Shown here piece by piece: positions 29,440 to 40,856 of a stretch of 64,000 bases of DNA (the first letter of the stretch is position 1; each line of letters begins with the position of its first letter). The notes under the pieces were generated by a model, which was given only the letters and a program-made list of their open reading frames with translations, ran no database searches and had not been told where the DNA came from. Both the position numbers and the translations under genes were made by a program. Origin of the DNA: Hyphomicrobiales bacterium (GTDB lineage: Bacteria; Pseudomonadota; Alphaproteobacteria; Rhizobiales; Xanthobacteraceae); contig JAKFYI010000003.1 of the NCBI GenBank assembly GCA_021730985.1, positions 1 through 64,000 of the forward strand, given 5' to 3'.

Positions 29440-30333
29440 TCAGAAGCTCCAGCGCTGCGCGTTGCTGACCAGGAAGTCGCGGAACACCTGCACGCGCGCA
29501 ACCGACTTAAGTTCTTCCGGATAAACGAAATATGCGTCCACCGCCGGCGCATTGGTCTCGCCGAACAACTGCACCAGGCCGCCGTTCTGTTCCACCAGGT
29601 AATCCGGCAGCAGCGCGATGCCGATGCCGCGCTGGCAGGCGCGCATCACGCCGAGAATGGTGTTGATGGTGAGAATCGGTGTGCGCGCGGGTTTGCCGTC
29701 GCGCTCCACCTCGGTCAGCCAGCGGCGGTTTTCCAGGTACGTTGGCACCGTCGCGCCGCCGAGCAGCACAACGCGGTGGTTGTCGAGTTCCGCCAGCACA
29801 TGCGGGGTGCCGAACCGCTTGAGGTATTCGGGTGACGCGAAGGCATGGAAGTGCACGGAGAACAGCTTGCGCTGGATCAGGTCGGGCTGGGTCGGCTGCC
29901 GCAGCCTGATCGCGACGTCGGCTTCGCGCATCGCCAGGTCGAGTTCTTCGTCGGTTGTCAGCAGCGTAACCCGGATCTCCGGATAGAGATCGATGAATTC
30001 GCCGAGCCGCGGCGTCAGCCAGTGCACGCCGATGCCGGGCGTGGTGGTGACCTTGAGCTCGCCGTTCGGCTTTTCGCGGCTGTCGGTGAGCTTGGCGCGC
30101 GCCGCCTCCAGTTTCATGAATACTTCGTGGGCGGTGCGGTACAGCATCTCGCCCTGTTCGGTCAGGATCAGGCCGCGGGCATGGCGGTGGAACAGCGAGA
30201 CCGAAAGCTCCTGCTCCAGCGCGCTGACCTGCCGCGACACTGCCGACTGCGACAGGCTGAGCTGCTCACCCGCATGGGTGAAGCTGCCGGCCTCCGCGGC
30301 CGCATGAAAAACCTTGAGTTTGTCCCAATCCAT
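29440..30333 (-). CDS. LysR family transcriptional regulator
   Basis: 297 residues from the ATG at 30333 (a GTG directly before it is also possible). The N-terminal winged helix reads DWDKLKVFHAAAEAGSFTHA then LSLSQSAVSRQVSALEQEL, and the rest is a periplasmic-binding-like effector domain. The inducer is unknown. It lies 61 bp downstream of trxB on the same strand, as commonly seen in Hyphomicrobiales, so it may be co-transcribed with thioredoxin reductase. Confidence 0.92.
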   Translation of the reverse strand: MDWDKLKVFHAAAEAGSFTHAGEQLSLSQSAVSRQVSALEQELSVSLFHRHARGLILTEQGEMLYRTAHEVFMKLEAARAKLTDSREKPNGELKVTTTPGIGVHWLTPRLGEFIDLYPEIRVTLLTTDEELDLAMREADVAIRLRQPTQPDLIQRKLFSVHFHAFASPEYLKRFGTPHVLAELDNHRVVLLGGATVPTYLENRRWLTEVERDGKPARTPILTINTILGVMRACQRGIGIALLPDYLVEQNGGLVQLFGETNAPAVDAYFVYPEELKSVARVQVFRDFLVSNAQRWSF

Positions 30334-30394
30334 CACTCAAACCTCTGCCATCCCCCGCAACCGGGGGAGGTGAAATGAATTTCCAGCGCCACTT

Positions 30395-31360
30395 CTATTC
30401 CGCCGCCTGACGCTCTTGCGCGCGGCCGGCCAGGAACCGCTCGGCTTCGAGCGCCGCCATGCAGCCCAGACCGGCGGCGGTGACCGCCTGGCGATAGATG
30501 TCATCGGCAACGTCGCCCGCGGCGAACAGGCCGGGCACCGAGGTGGCGGTCGAATACGGCGCGGTCCAGACGTAACCGTTCGGCTTCATTTCAATTTTGC
30601 CTGCGACCAGTTCGGTCGAAGGCGAATGGCCGATCGCGATGAAGACGCCGTCGGCCGGAGTTTCGGTCACGGCGCCTGTCTTGATGTTGCGCAGCTTGAT
30701 CTTGCGAACCTTGAGCGGGTTCTCGTCGCCGGTGATGTCGTCGAGCGCGCTGTCCCAGATCACACTGATCTTGGGGTGCTTGAACAGCCTGTCCTGCAGG
30801 ATCTTCTCGGCGCGGAAATGATCGCGGCGGTGCACCACCGTCACCTTCGAGGCGAAGTTGGTGAGGAACAGCGCCTCCTCGACCGCGGTGTTGCCGCCGC
30901 CGATCACGAAAACTTCTTTGTTCTTGTAAAAGAAACCGTCGCAGGTGGCGCAGGCGGATACGCCGTAGCCCTTGAACTTCTGCTCCGCCGGCAGATCGAG
31001 CCAGCGCGCCTGCGCGCCGGTCGCCAGCACCACGGTTTCCGCGACATAGGAGTCGCCGCTATCGCAGGTCAGCCGGAACGGCCGCTGCGACAGGTCCAGA
31101 TTGTTGACGTGGTCGGTGACGATCTTGGTGCCGACGTGCTCGGCCTGCTTCTGCATCTGCTCCATCAGCCAAGGGCCCTGGATGACGTCGGCGTAGCCCG
31201 GATAGTTTTCCACGTCGGTGGTGATGGTGAGTTGTCCGCCGGGCTGGATGCCCTGGATCAGGATCGGCTCCAACATGGCGCGCGCCGCGTAGATCGCGGC
31301 GGTGTAGCCCGCCGGTCCTGAGCCGATGATGACAACCTTGGCATGCGTGGTCTTGGACAT
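30395..31360 (-). CDS. trxB: TrxB, thioredoxin-disulfide reductase
   Basis: 321 residues from the ATG at 31360, preceded by AGGGGACAG; the frame upstream is open but unrelated. FAD-binding GSGPAGYTAAIYAARA, the redox-active CATC (Cys137 and Cys140, in SACATCDGFF), the NADPH motif GGGNTAVEEALFL and the C-terminal GLFAAGDVADDIYRQAVTAA are all present. It uses NADPH to reduce cytoplasmic thioredoxin. It is divergent from the Lrp-type regulator, with a 232 bp region between them. Confidence 0.97.
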   Translation of the reverse strand: MSKTTHAKVVIIGSGPAGYTAAIYAARAMLEPILIQGIQPGGQLTITTDVENYPGYADVIQGPWLMEQMQKQAEHVGTKIVTDHVNNLDLSQRPFRLTCDSGDSYVAETVVLATGAQARWLDLPAEQKFKGYGVSACATCDGFFYKNKEVFVIGGGNTAVEEALFLTNFASKVTVVHRRDHFRAEKILQDRLFKHPKISVIWDSALDDITGDENPLKVRKIKLRNIKTGAVTETPADGVFIAIGHSPSTELVAGKIEMKPNGYVWTAPYSTATSVPGLFAAGDVADDIYRQAVTAAGLGCMAALEAERFLAGRAQERQAAE

Positions 31361-31592
31361 CTGTCCCCTGGCTCCAGCGGGTCTTCGGACAGGGGCGTGC
31401 AATGCGGCCCGGCTATCGGCCAGGGCATCCCCCGGGCACCAATTTAAGGCTTCAAACGAGCTATGCAAGATATGCAACCCTTAGACTCCACAGCCTCGGT
31501 GCGGTTTGAGGTCGCCCCGGCTCGCCGCGCAATAATCTTTCGCCAAGGGGTGGCTTCGGGCTAAGGATAGGGCTGGATTCCTGGGGAAAGCC
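31361..31592. promoter_or_regulatory. Shared control region of trxB and the Lrp/AsnC gene
   Basis: 232 bp between two divergent starts, with somewhat AT-richer stretches around 31529-31545 (GCAATAATCTTTCG). It must hold promoters in both directions; I could not assign hexamers with confidence. Autoregulation by the Lrp-type protein is plausible because such proteins usually bind their own divergent region. Confidence 0.4.
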
Positions 31593-32069
31593 GTGCCCGC
31601 CCGCCTCGACGCCATCGACTGGAAAATCCTCAAGGAGCTGCAGCTCGACGGCCGTATGACCAATGTGGAGCTGGCGCGCCGGGTCGGCATTTCGGCGCCG
31701 CCCTGCCTGCGGCGGGTGCGGTCGCTGGAGGAGGCGGGGTTCATCAAGGGCTACCGTGCGCTGCTCGACGAGAAGCTGCTGGGCTACGAGGTGACCGTGT
31801 TCGCCATGGTCCACTTGTCGAGCCAGGCCGAGGCGGACCTGAAGGCGTTCGAGACCTTCGTACGCGGCAAGCCGCTGGTGCGCGAATGCTGGATGCTCTC
31901 CGGCGAGATCGACTTTGTGCTCAAGTGCGTGGCGCCGGACCTGAAGACGTTCCAGGCGTTCGTGGCAGAACTGACGGCTGCGCCGCATGTGCGCAATGTG
32001 AAAACGTCGCTGACGCTGCGCAACTCCAAGGACGCCGCCATGGTGCCGATGGAGTCGAAGCGGGACTAG
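31593..32069 (+). CDS. Lrp/AsnC family transcriptional regulator
   Basis: 158 residues from a GTG. The N-terminal helix-turn-helix is LDAIDWKILKELQLDGRMTN followed by VELARRVGISAPPCLRRVRS, and the C-terminal RAM/AsnC ligand-binding domain covers about 70-150 (YEVTVFAMVHL and onward, CWMLSGEIDFVL). Proteins of this type sense amino acids and form octamers. It is divergent from trxB and convergent with the peptide gene at 32125, with a hairpin between. Confidence 0.93.
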   Translation: MPARLDAIDWKILKELQLDGRMTNVELARRVGISAPPCLRRVRSLEEAGFIKGYRALLDEKLLGYEVTVFAMVHLSSQAEADLKAFETFVRGKPLVRECWMLSGEIDFVLKCVAPDLKTFQAFVAELTAAPHVRNVKTSLTLRNSKDAAMVPMESKRD

Positions 32070-32078
32070 GACGCGCAA

Positions 32079-32104
32079 ATGGCGGCTCCTTGCGGAGCCG
32101 CCAT
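32079..32104. terminator. Bidirectional hairpin between the Lrp gene and the peptide gene
   Basis: ATGGCGGCTCC (32079-32089) pairs perfectly with GGAGCCGCCAT (32094-32104) around TTGC: an 11-bp stem between two convergent stops. It has no T-run on either side but is strong and symmetric, so it probably ends transcripts from both directions. Confidence 0.65.
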
Positions 32105-32124
32105 GCGAATGCGGCCGATTGGCG

Positions 32125-32304
32125 TCAGCAGACAATCTCATCGCAGCCGATGTGGCAGATGGTTCTGGCCGGCTCGGGCAATTGATTGCACCCGATATGG
32201 CAGATGGTGCATTCGATTGGGCCGGACGGCTGAATGCCGGCTTTTTGCTTGATCGCAGCGTTGGCGTTTCGCTGCACGGGACGGGCTTGAGTTGGCGAGT
32301 TCAT
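32125..32304 (-). CDS. Putative RiPP precursor peptide with two TICHIGC core repeats
   Basis: 59 residues from an ATG with GGAGAG 5 bases upstream. The N-terminal 30 residues (MNSPTQARPVQRNANAAIKQ and on to AGIQPSGPI) are polar and lack cysteine, like a leader. The rest holds ECTICHIGC, a spacer NQLPEPAR, then TICHIGC again and a DEIVC tail. The two 21-nt copies (32188-32208 and 32143-32163) differ at two synonymous positions only, which argues for a real gene. It has no signal peptide. It lies 99 bp downstream of a PatA/PatG-like protease on the same strand. Cyanobactin precursors have the same plan (leader, GVEPS-like element, repeated Cys-containing cores); GIQPS here resembles that element, though the match is short. 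No maturation product is known; RiPP assignment is inference. Confidence 0.75.
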   Translation of the reverse strand: MNSPTQARPVQRNANAAIKQKAGIQPSGPIECTICHIGCNQLPEPARTICHIGCDEIVC

Positions 32305-32403
32305 CGTGCTCTCCGTTGCTTGCGTTTCAACTTGCTTGCGTGTCCGGCCGTCCACGCCGTGCTGTGACGTAGATGAACGGACCCACAAGCTCCGATAATC
32401 GCG

Positions 32404-34434
32404 CTAGGTCCTCTTGGACCACGCGCGAACCTGTCCGATCGTCACCGGCATGACGCCGCTGACATCGACCGTGAACCGGAAAATCTTGTTGGCGATGTTG
32501 GTGTTTCGCGGATCGAAGAACCCGATCTCGATGTCGTAGCATTCTGATCCTGGCCGGCAGACCGGGCTTTTGCGCACAGCGATCGTGTCGAGTTCGATGT
32601 CGCCTTGCGTCGCCGTTTTGATAACTTCCGCGGCTTGGAAGGCGTTCGTCGCGGAGAAATTAAGCGCGCGCTCTTGCGGCGTCATGCCGAGGTTGCGGAG
32701 GTCGTAGTAGACGCGGTTGAGGAAGTTTGTCAGGCCGGCCGCACGCTTGTCGTATGCGTCGCGCTCCGGACCGCTGTTCTTTGGACGTGTGCCAAGAGTT
32801 TTGGCAAGGATCGTGTCCGTGTGCCAGGCGTACATGCCGCGAATGAATGGCAGGACGGCGGGGACGACCTGCCCCGACAGCAGGGCGAGGCTGCCTACGA
32901 CGACGCCTGGTACGGACACGAGTTCGGCTTTGCCAGCGATTTGGCCCTCGTAAGCCGACCGCAGATTTTGAAAAGCAACTTCGGCGAACGGTCCGGCCGG
33001 AACGATGGCGTAGATCGGCGTTGCATCGAGATTGAGCGTCCAAATCAACGATTCGGCTTCGTGCGGATTTTTCGTCAGAAACTCCATCACTTTTGATGGA
33101 ATATTGGGGTCGAATTCGGCGGCAATTACCGCTTGGACGAAGGCGTCGCGGCGCGCCTCCGTGCCGAAGTCGTAGCCGAGCTTACCCAACGCGAAGACAA
33201 TTTGGTCCGTTTTGCTCTTCGCCGAACCGCAACTGCAGGCGGCGCCGCCACCGCACGCGCCGCCACAGCCGCAATCCGACGCAAGGATGGCTGGCGCCGC
33301 AGGCGAAACGCGAAACGCCAGGGGCGGCGGGGCCGATGCGGCGCCACCGGCGGGCGCGACAGTCGCCTCCGATGCGGAGACGACCGCCTCCATTCGCCCG
33401 GCAGCCGCCCCACTCATGGCCGGATCCGGCAGCGCTGAAGGAACCAGCGCCGCTTCCTCACTTCGCTCATACGCAATCACTTCACTCATGTTGACCCCCT
33501 CGGTGATGAGTTTGAGAGCTCCTCGGACGTCCAACCGCCCGGCGAGAACGCGGCGGCAATCGGCCGTCTGATCCGGATCGCAAGGTGTTGCGCTGGCGAT
33601 GAGCGCATGCCGGACCGCACGAGGGTCCGGCGTTTCGCCGCGCTTGAGCTGCATGCTGAGCAACAGCCCCGCCACGCCCGAAACCAGGGGGGCCGCGAAG
33701 CTCGTGCCGGTCTTCGCGCAAACGCCGCCGCCTGGCTGGGCGGCCGGGACATTTTCTCCGAGCGCAATGATGCCGTGGCTGCGGTAGATCGATCCCCAGT
33801 TGCTGGAGTTGAGCGGCTCGCCGCTGGCGTCGGCGGCGCCCACGGGCAGGACGTGATCGAGCGCGGCGGGAACGTGCAGGCAGTCGCAGCCGTCGTTTCC
33901 CGCAGCCGCGACGACAAGCACGTTGTTCTCGGCGCAAGCCGCGATCGCCTTCGCCAGCAGTTCATCCGGCTCGCCGTCGGGCGTGAGCTGACCGCCGCTG
34001 ATGTTGATGACGTGTGCGCCGAGATCGACGGCCTGGAGGATCGCGCGGGCCAGATCGATCTGCGAGCAGAACACCAGGGCGTTTTCCGGTCCGTCGGCAA
34101 ACACGGGCAAGATGATGCCGCTGCATCCGGGGGCGACGCCTTCGATACCGCTGCCATGCTGTCCGAAGATGATGCTCGCGATGTGCGTTCCGTGATGGGA
34201 CGCGGGGCCATTGTTCGGGCTCGTGGCGGCGAGCGTCGGCTGTTCGGTCAGCCGCGCGCCGCGAAAGCAGGGATGGGTCCGGTCCACCGGGCCGTCGAGT
34301 AGCGCAATGCGGATGGCCGGATCGCCGCGCGTCTCGGCCCAGATGGCCGGCAAATCGGGAAGGCCGGGCTGGCCTGCCAACCGCCTGGTCGGGTGCGCAA
34401 GGCGCTGCCGCACGGTCTCCACAACCGCAGTCAT
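32404..34434 (-). CDS. PatA/PatG-like subtilisin family protease, putative RiPP maturation protease
   Basis: 676 residues from the ATG at 34434, which has GAGAG 5 bases upstream; an ATG at 34455 adds 7 residues. The S8 domain (about 35-315) has all catalytic elements: Asp47 in IALLDGPVD, His81 in HHGTHIAS, oxyanion Asn180 in AAAGND, Ser245 in GTSFAAP. There is no signal peptide, so it acts in the cytoplasm. A Pro/Ala linker and a Cys-rich patch (DCGCGGACGGGAACSC, about 387-402) precede a C-terminal region beginning IVFALGKLGYDFGTEARRDA, a pattern I associate with the PatG-type C-terminal domain of cyanobactin maturation proteases. The 59-residue peptide gene lies just downstream. Unlike PatG there is no N-terminal oxidase, and no YcaO enzyme is nearby. 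Confidence 0.88.
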   Translation of the reverse strand: MTAVVETVRQRLAHPTRRLAGQPGLPDLPAIWAETRGDPAIRIALLDGPVDRTHPCFRGARLTEQPTLAATSPNNGPASHHGTHIASIIFGQHGSGIEGVAPGCSGIILPVFADGPENALVFCSQIDLARAILQAVDLGAHVINISGGQLTPDGEPDELLAKAIAACAENNVLVVAAAGNDGCDCLHVPAALDHVLPVGAADASGEPLNSSNWGSIYRSHGIIALGENVPAAQPGGGVCAKTGTSFAAPLVSGVAGLLLSMQLKRGETPDPRAVRHALIASATPCDPDQTADCRRVLAGRLDVRGALKLITEGVNMSEVIAYERSEEAALVPSALPDPAMSGAAAGRMEAVVSASEATVAPAGGAASAPPPLAFRVSPAAPAILASDCGCGGACGGGAACSCGSAKSKTDQIVFALGKLGYDFGTEARRDAFVQAVIAAEFDPNIPSKVMEFLTKNPHEAESLIWTLNLDATPIYAIVPAGPFAEVAFQNLRSAYEGQIAGKAELVSVPGVVVGSLALLSGQVVPAVLPFIRGMYAWHTDTILAKTLGTRPKNSGPERDAYDKRAAGLTNFLNRVYYDLRNLGMTPQERALNFSATNAFQAAEVIKTATQGDIELDTIAVRKSPVCRPGSECYDIEIGFFDPRNTNIANKIFRFTVDVSGVMPVTIGQVRAWSKRT

Positions 34435-34464
34435 GCATTCTCTCGTAAAGGGCATATTTACTTA

Positions 34465-34493
34465 ATAACAACCTAAGCGTGTATGAAATGCAA
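34465..34493 (-). promoter_or_regulatory. Possible promoter of the protease-peptide operon
   Basis: On the minus strand TTGCAT (34488-34493) and TGTTAT (34465-34470) are separated by 17 bases, followed by an A/T-rich stretch to the start at 34434. Both hexamers are weak matches, but this is the most A/T-rich stretch near the operon. Confidence 0.3.
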
Positions 34494-34673
34494 CCTGGAG
34501 TCAAGCCGCCAGCATCGGTGCGATGAAAGGATTTGGGGATTGATCGCGTCACTTGGCCGGCTTGCCGCCTGAGCCGGCCGTCAACGTGGCGCTGTGGTCA
34601 TGCGAGGGCGCTGCGCCATATAGTTTGCAGCCCGCCTTCGATCGCGCGCGCAGGATGTGAATGAGGTAACGCG

Positions 34674-35645
34674 ATGATGAAGCTCTGCGTGTCGTTGGCC
34701 GTATGGGTCGCGCTGGCGCTGACCCCTGCCTCCGCCCAGACCTATCCGTCGAAACCTGTGACCATGATCGTGCCGTTCGCGGCCGGTGGGGCGACCGATA
34801 CGCTGGCGCGCTTTCTCGCCGAGAAAATGCGCGAGCGGCTCGGCCAGCCGATCATCATCGAGAATGTCACCGGCGCCGGCGGCAGCATCGGCGTCGGCCG
34901 CGTAATGCGCGCGCCGGCCGACGGCACCGTGATCCAGATCGGCACCTCGACCACCAACATGCTGCTCGGCGGAATGTATCCGCTGCAGTTCGATCTGATC
35001 GACGACCTCGCGCCGATCCTGATGATCGCGAGCGAGCCGCTGATGATCGTCGGCAAGAAGGCGCTCGCCGCGAAGGATCTCAAGGAACTGGTCGCCTGGC
35101 TCAAGGCCAACCCCGACAAGGCATCGATCGGAATTCCGGCGGTGGGCGGCACCGGTCACCTGGCGGGGCTTTCGTTCCTAAAGGAGATCGGCGCCCAGGC
35201 CCAGTTCATTCCGTATCGCGGCAACGGTCCGGCGTTGCAGGATCTGGTTGCGGGCCAGATCGACATGCAGGTTGAGCCGGCATCCAATTTCTTTGCCCAG
35301 GTGAAGGCGGGGGCGATCAAGCCTTACGCCATCACGTCGAAGTCGCGCAGCAGCGCGGCCGGCGATATTCCGACCACCGACGAAGCCGGGCTGCCGGGCT
35401 TCCACGCTTCGCTCTGGTACGGAATGTGGGCGCCCAAGGTCACGCCGAAGGACGTCATCGCCAAGCTCAACGCCACGATGCTCGACGTGCTCGGCGACGA
35501 CGCGGTGAAGAAGCGTTTCGCCGAGCTCGGCCTGGATGCGCCGGCTCGCGCGCAGCAGACGCCCGAGGCGCTGCGCGCGTTTCAGAAATCGGAAGCCGAC
35601 AAGTGGTGGCCGATCATCAAGGCGGCAAACATCAAACCGCAGTGA
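34674..35645 (+). CDS. Tripartite tricarboxylate transporter substrate-binding protein (Bug/TctC)
   Basis: 323 residues with a signal peptide cleaved near SAQ (LAVWVALALTPASAQ). Bug family marks: YPSKPVTMIVPFAAGGATDT, the ligand loop IIIENVTGAGGSIG, PADGTVIQIGTST and the C-terminal QKSEADKWWPIIKAANIKPQ. Such periplasmic proteins capture carboxylates for TctAB-type carriers or sensors. No TctA/TctB gene is near. It starts 240 bp upstream of, and divergent from, the protease operon. The LLM oxidoreductase converges on it 7 bases past its end. Confidence 0.92.
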   Translation: MMKLCVSLAVWVALALTPASAQTYPSKPVTMIVPFAAGGATDTLARFLAEKMRERLGQPIIIENVTGAGGSIGVGRVMRAPADGTVIQIGTSTTNMLLGGMYPLQFDLIDDLAPILMIASEPLMIVGKKALAAKDLKELVAWLKANPDKASIGIPAVGGTGHLAGLSFLKEIGAQAQFIPYRGNGPALQDLVAGQIDMQVEPASNFFAQVKAGAIKPYAITSKSRSSAAGDIPTTDEAGLPGFHASLWYGMWAPKVTPKDVIAKLNATMLDVLGDDAVKKRFAELGLDAPARAQQTPEALRAFQKSEADKWWPIIKAANIKPQ

Positions 35646-35652
35646 TCGCGGT

Positions 35653-36663
35653 CTATTTCGCAAACCTCGGCATCACCTCTTTCGAAAACAGCTCGACCGA
35701 GCGCAGCGTTTCGGCCAGCGTCATGTCGCCGAACGCGAGCCACGGCGCGAAATAGTTGAGCCCGCTCGCCTTCTCCTCCTGCTCGATGAAACGCGCCACG
35801 GTGGTGGGCGAGCCCGCGATGGCGTTGTCGAGCGCCATCAGGTCGTCGAACCCGGGCGGATAGATGCCGATCACGCGCGGCTCGGCGCCGTGGCGATTGA
35901 AGAGCCAGCGGAAGCTGTCGCGCCAGCGCGGATAGGCGCGCCGTGCGATCGCAAGCGCCGCTTCGTCGGTGTCGGCCACCACCACATGCCGGCTGATGCC
36001 GATCAGCGTGCCGTCGGGATCGTGACCCGCCTTCACGCGCGCCGCGCGGTAGCGTTCGACGATGGCCGTCGTGTTGTCGCGCAAGCCGAGCGCGACGATG
36101 TTGATATGGTTCTCGGCGGGCCAGTCTGCGTTGGGCGGTAGCGTCACGCCATACCACAGCGGCGGATGCGGCTTCTGCACCGGACGCAGGACCATCGGCA
36201 CCTTGTCGAACTTGTAGAATTGGCCCTCGAAATTCAGCTCGTCCGAAGCGAGTCCCTTGAGCAGCACCTGGAATGCCTCGTGGTACTGCGCCTGGGTCTT
36301 GCTGAAGTCGAGGCCGTAGGCCTGCGTCTCATAGAGCGAGACGCCGCGTCCGATGCCAAGCTGGAAGCGCCCGCCGCTCATCTGATCGAGCATGCAGACT
36401 TCCTCGATCAGCCGAAGCGGATGATAGAACGGCAGCAGATAGACCAGCGGGCCGAACCGCAGCGTTTTGGTGCGGTAGGCGAGCGCCGCCATAATCAGTC
36501 CAGGGGAGGCGGCGGCGCCGAGCGGCGTCGAATGGTGCTCGGCGACGTGATAGCCGTAGAAGCCCGCTCGGTCGTAGGCTTCGGCGATGGTCAGGCGATC
36601 GGCATAGAGCTGGCCGAGCGGTGTGCCCGCGTCGTCGACGTGATCGAAGATGCCGAATTTCAT
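35653..36663 (-). CDS. LLM class flavin-dependent oxidoreductase
   Basis: 336 residues from the ATG at 36663 (MKFGIFDHVDDAG); an upstream extension in frame reads through a repeat and is not part of the protein. Family marks are YGYHVAEHHSTPLG, KTLRFGPLVYLLPFYHPLRL and MSGGRFQLGIGRG. It is a flavin-dependent TIM-barrel monooxygenase of unknown substrate, distinct from the paralogue at 24820. The palindromic repeat at 36682 lies immediately upstream and would be in its 5' region. Confidence 0.9.
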   Translation of the reverse strand: MKFGIFDHVDDAGTPLGQLYADRLTIAEAYDRAGFYGYHVAEHHSTPLGAAASPGLIMAALAYRTKTLRFGPLVYLLPFYHPLRLIEEVCMLDQMSGGRFQLGIGRGVSLYETQAYGLDFSKTQAQYHEAFQVLLKGLASDELNFEGQFYKFDKVPMVLRPVQKPHPPLWYGVTLPPNADWPAENHINIVALGLRDNTTAIVERYRAARVKAGHDPDGTLIGISRHVVVADTDEAALAIARRAYPRWRDSFRWLFNRHGAEPRVIGIYPPGFDDLMALDNAIAGSPTTVARFIEQEEKASGLNYFAPWLAFGDMTLAETLRSVELFSKEVMPRFAK

Positions 36664-36681
36664 TTCGCCCCCAACGCCGGT

Positions 36682-36780
36682 GTCATCATCCGCGAAAGCG
36701 GATGATCCAGTAAACACCGAAATCGCTATGGGCGGAGAGGCCGGGGGCTACTGGATGCCCCGCTTTCGCGGGGCATGACA
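36682..36780. repeat. Palindromic repeat, copy 1 (two hairpins with GAAA/TTTC loops)
   Basis: About 99 bp. The left arm folds as CATCCGC-GAAA-GCGGATG, the right arm as GCCCCGC-TTT-CGCGGGGC, and the outermost GTCAT/ATGAC and inner CCAGTA/TACTGG pair across the element. A second copy is at 49801 with different stem bases but preserved pairing. This is typical of dispersed palindromic elements in alphaproteobacterial genomes. It separates greA from the LLM gene. Confidence 0.75.
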
Positions 36781-36807
36781 GATCGAAAATGCGGGGCGGC
36801 TAAGCCG

Positions 36808-37284
36808 CTACTTCCAGTCGATTTTGGTGATCTCGTAGGCCTTGGCGCCGCCGGGGGTCACGACCTCGACCGACTCGCCCTTCTTCTTGTTGATCAGCGC
36901 GCGCGCGAGCGGCGAGGCGATCGAGATCTTGCCTTCCTTGGCGTTCGCCTCGGGCTCGCCGACGATGTGCCACACCTGCTTCTTGTCGGTGTCCTCGTCG
37001 ATCAGCGTGACGGTCGCGCCGAACTTGATGGTGTCGCCGCTGAGCTTGGACACGTCGATGACGTCGGCGCGCGCGAGCTTGTCCTCAAGCTCGGCGATCG
37101 CGCCCTCGTTGAGCGACTGCTGCTCCTTGGCGGCGTGATACTCGGCGTTCTCCGACAGATCGCCGTGCGTGCGCGCATCGGTGATCTGCTGGATGATGCG
37201 CGGACGCTCGACCTGTTGGCGGTGCTTGAGTTCTTTCTCAAGCACGTCATGGCCAGCCGCGGTCATCGGAATCTTTTCAACCAT
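36808..37284 (-). CDS. greA: GreA transcript cleavage factor
   Basis: 158 residues, exact GreA length. The N-terminal coiled coil begins [19 protein letters not shown] and holds the acidic tip loop [20 protein letters not shown], with the catalytic Asp and Glu that reach the polymerase active site. The C-terminal FKBP-like domain ends in [13 protein letters not shown]. GreA rescues backtracked RNA polymerase. A GGAGG site precedes the start. It is downstream of carB on the same strand with a 196 bp gap. Confidence 0.97.
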   Translation of the reverse strand: MVEKIPMTAAGHDVLEKELKHRQQVERPRIIQQITDARTHGDLSENAEYHAAKEQQSLNEGAIAELEDKLARADVIDVSKLSGDTIKFGATVTLIDEDTDKKQVWHIVGEPEANAKEGKISIASPLARALINKKKGESVEVVTPGGAKAYEITKIDWK

Positions 37285-37480
37285 TCAAATCCTCCACCCC
37301 GCGAGGCGTTCTCGAAAACGGCCTTATCCGGACCGTCGCGCGTCGCAAGCCGTTCGTTGCCCGATGAATGGAACCCGAGGCGACCGTTCACCGGAGCCGG
37401 AAACCCGGCACAGAGACCATAAAGTCAGATCGCGGGCCGAAGTTTCCTTCGGACACCGCGACTTTCGAACTCAGTTCCAA

Positions 37481-40810
<3,330 letters not shown>

Positions 40811-40829
40811 CGAGCCTCGATTGGCACAC

Positions 40830-40856
40830 AAAAAAAGGGCGCGCTGATGCGCGTCC
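40830..40856 (-). terminator. Terminator-like hairpin in the carB leader
   Basis: Reading the minus strand, GGACGCGC (40856-40849), loop ATCA, GCGCGCCC (40844-40837), then seven T. One A-C mismatch breaks the 8-bp stem. It ends about 20 bases before the carB ATG, with the GAGG ribosome-binding site in between. It could terminate transcripts from the DUF502 gene upstream, or act as an attenuator of carB, since little space remains for a promoter between it and the gene. Confidence 0.65.

Noticed and set aside
32170..32210. CTICH in the small peptide as a c-type heme attachment site (CXXCH)
   Set aside because: The peptide has no signal sequence and no axial-ligand region, and the second repeat lacks the first cysteine of the motif (ARTICH), so heme attachment is unlikely.
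32119..32367. Plus-strand 82-codon frame opposite the peptide gene
   Set aside because: It has no ribosome-binding site or family pattern, and the synonymous pattern of the two repeats supports the minus-strand frame instead.
36664..36717. N-terminal extension of the LLM protein reading MFTGSSAFADDDTG
   Set aside because: This is translation of the palindromic repeat at 36682; the copy at 49801 gives an almost identical peptide (MITGSSAFADDDTE) unrelated to any gene. The real start is at 36663.
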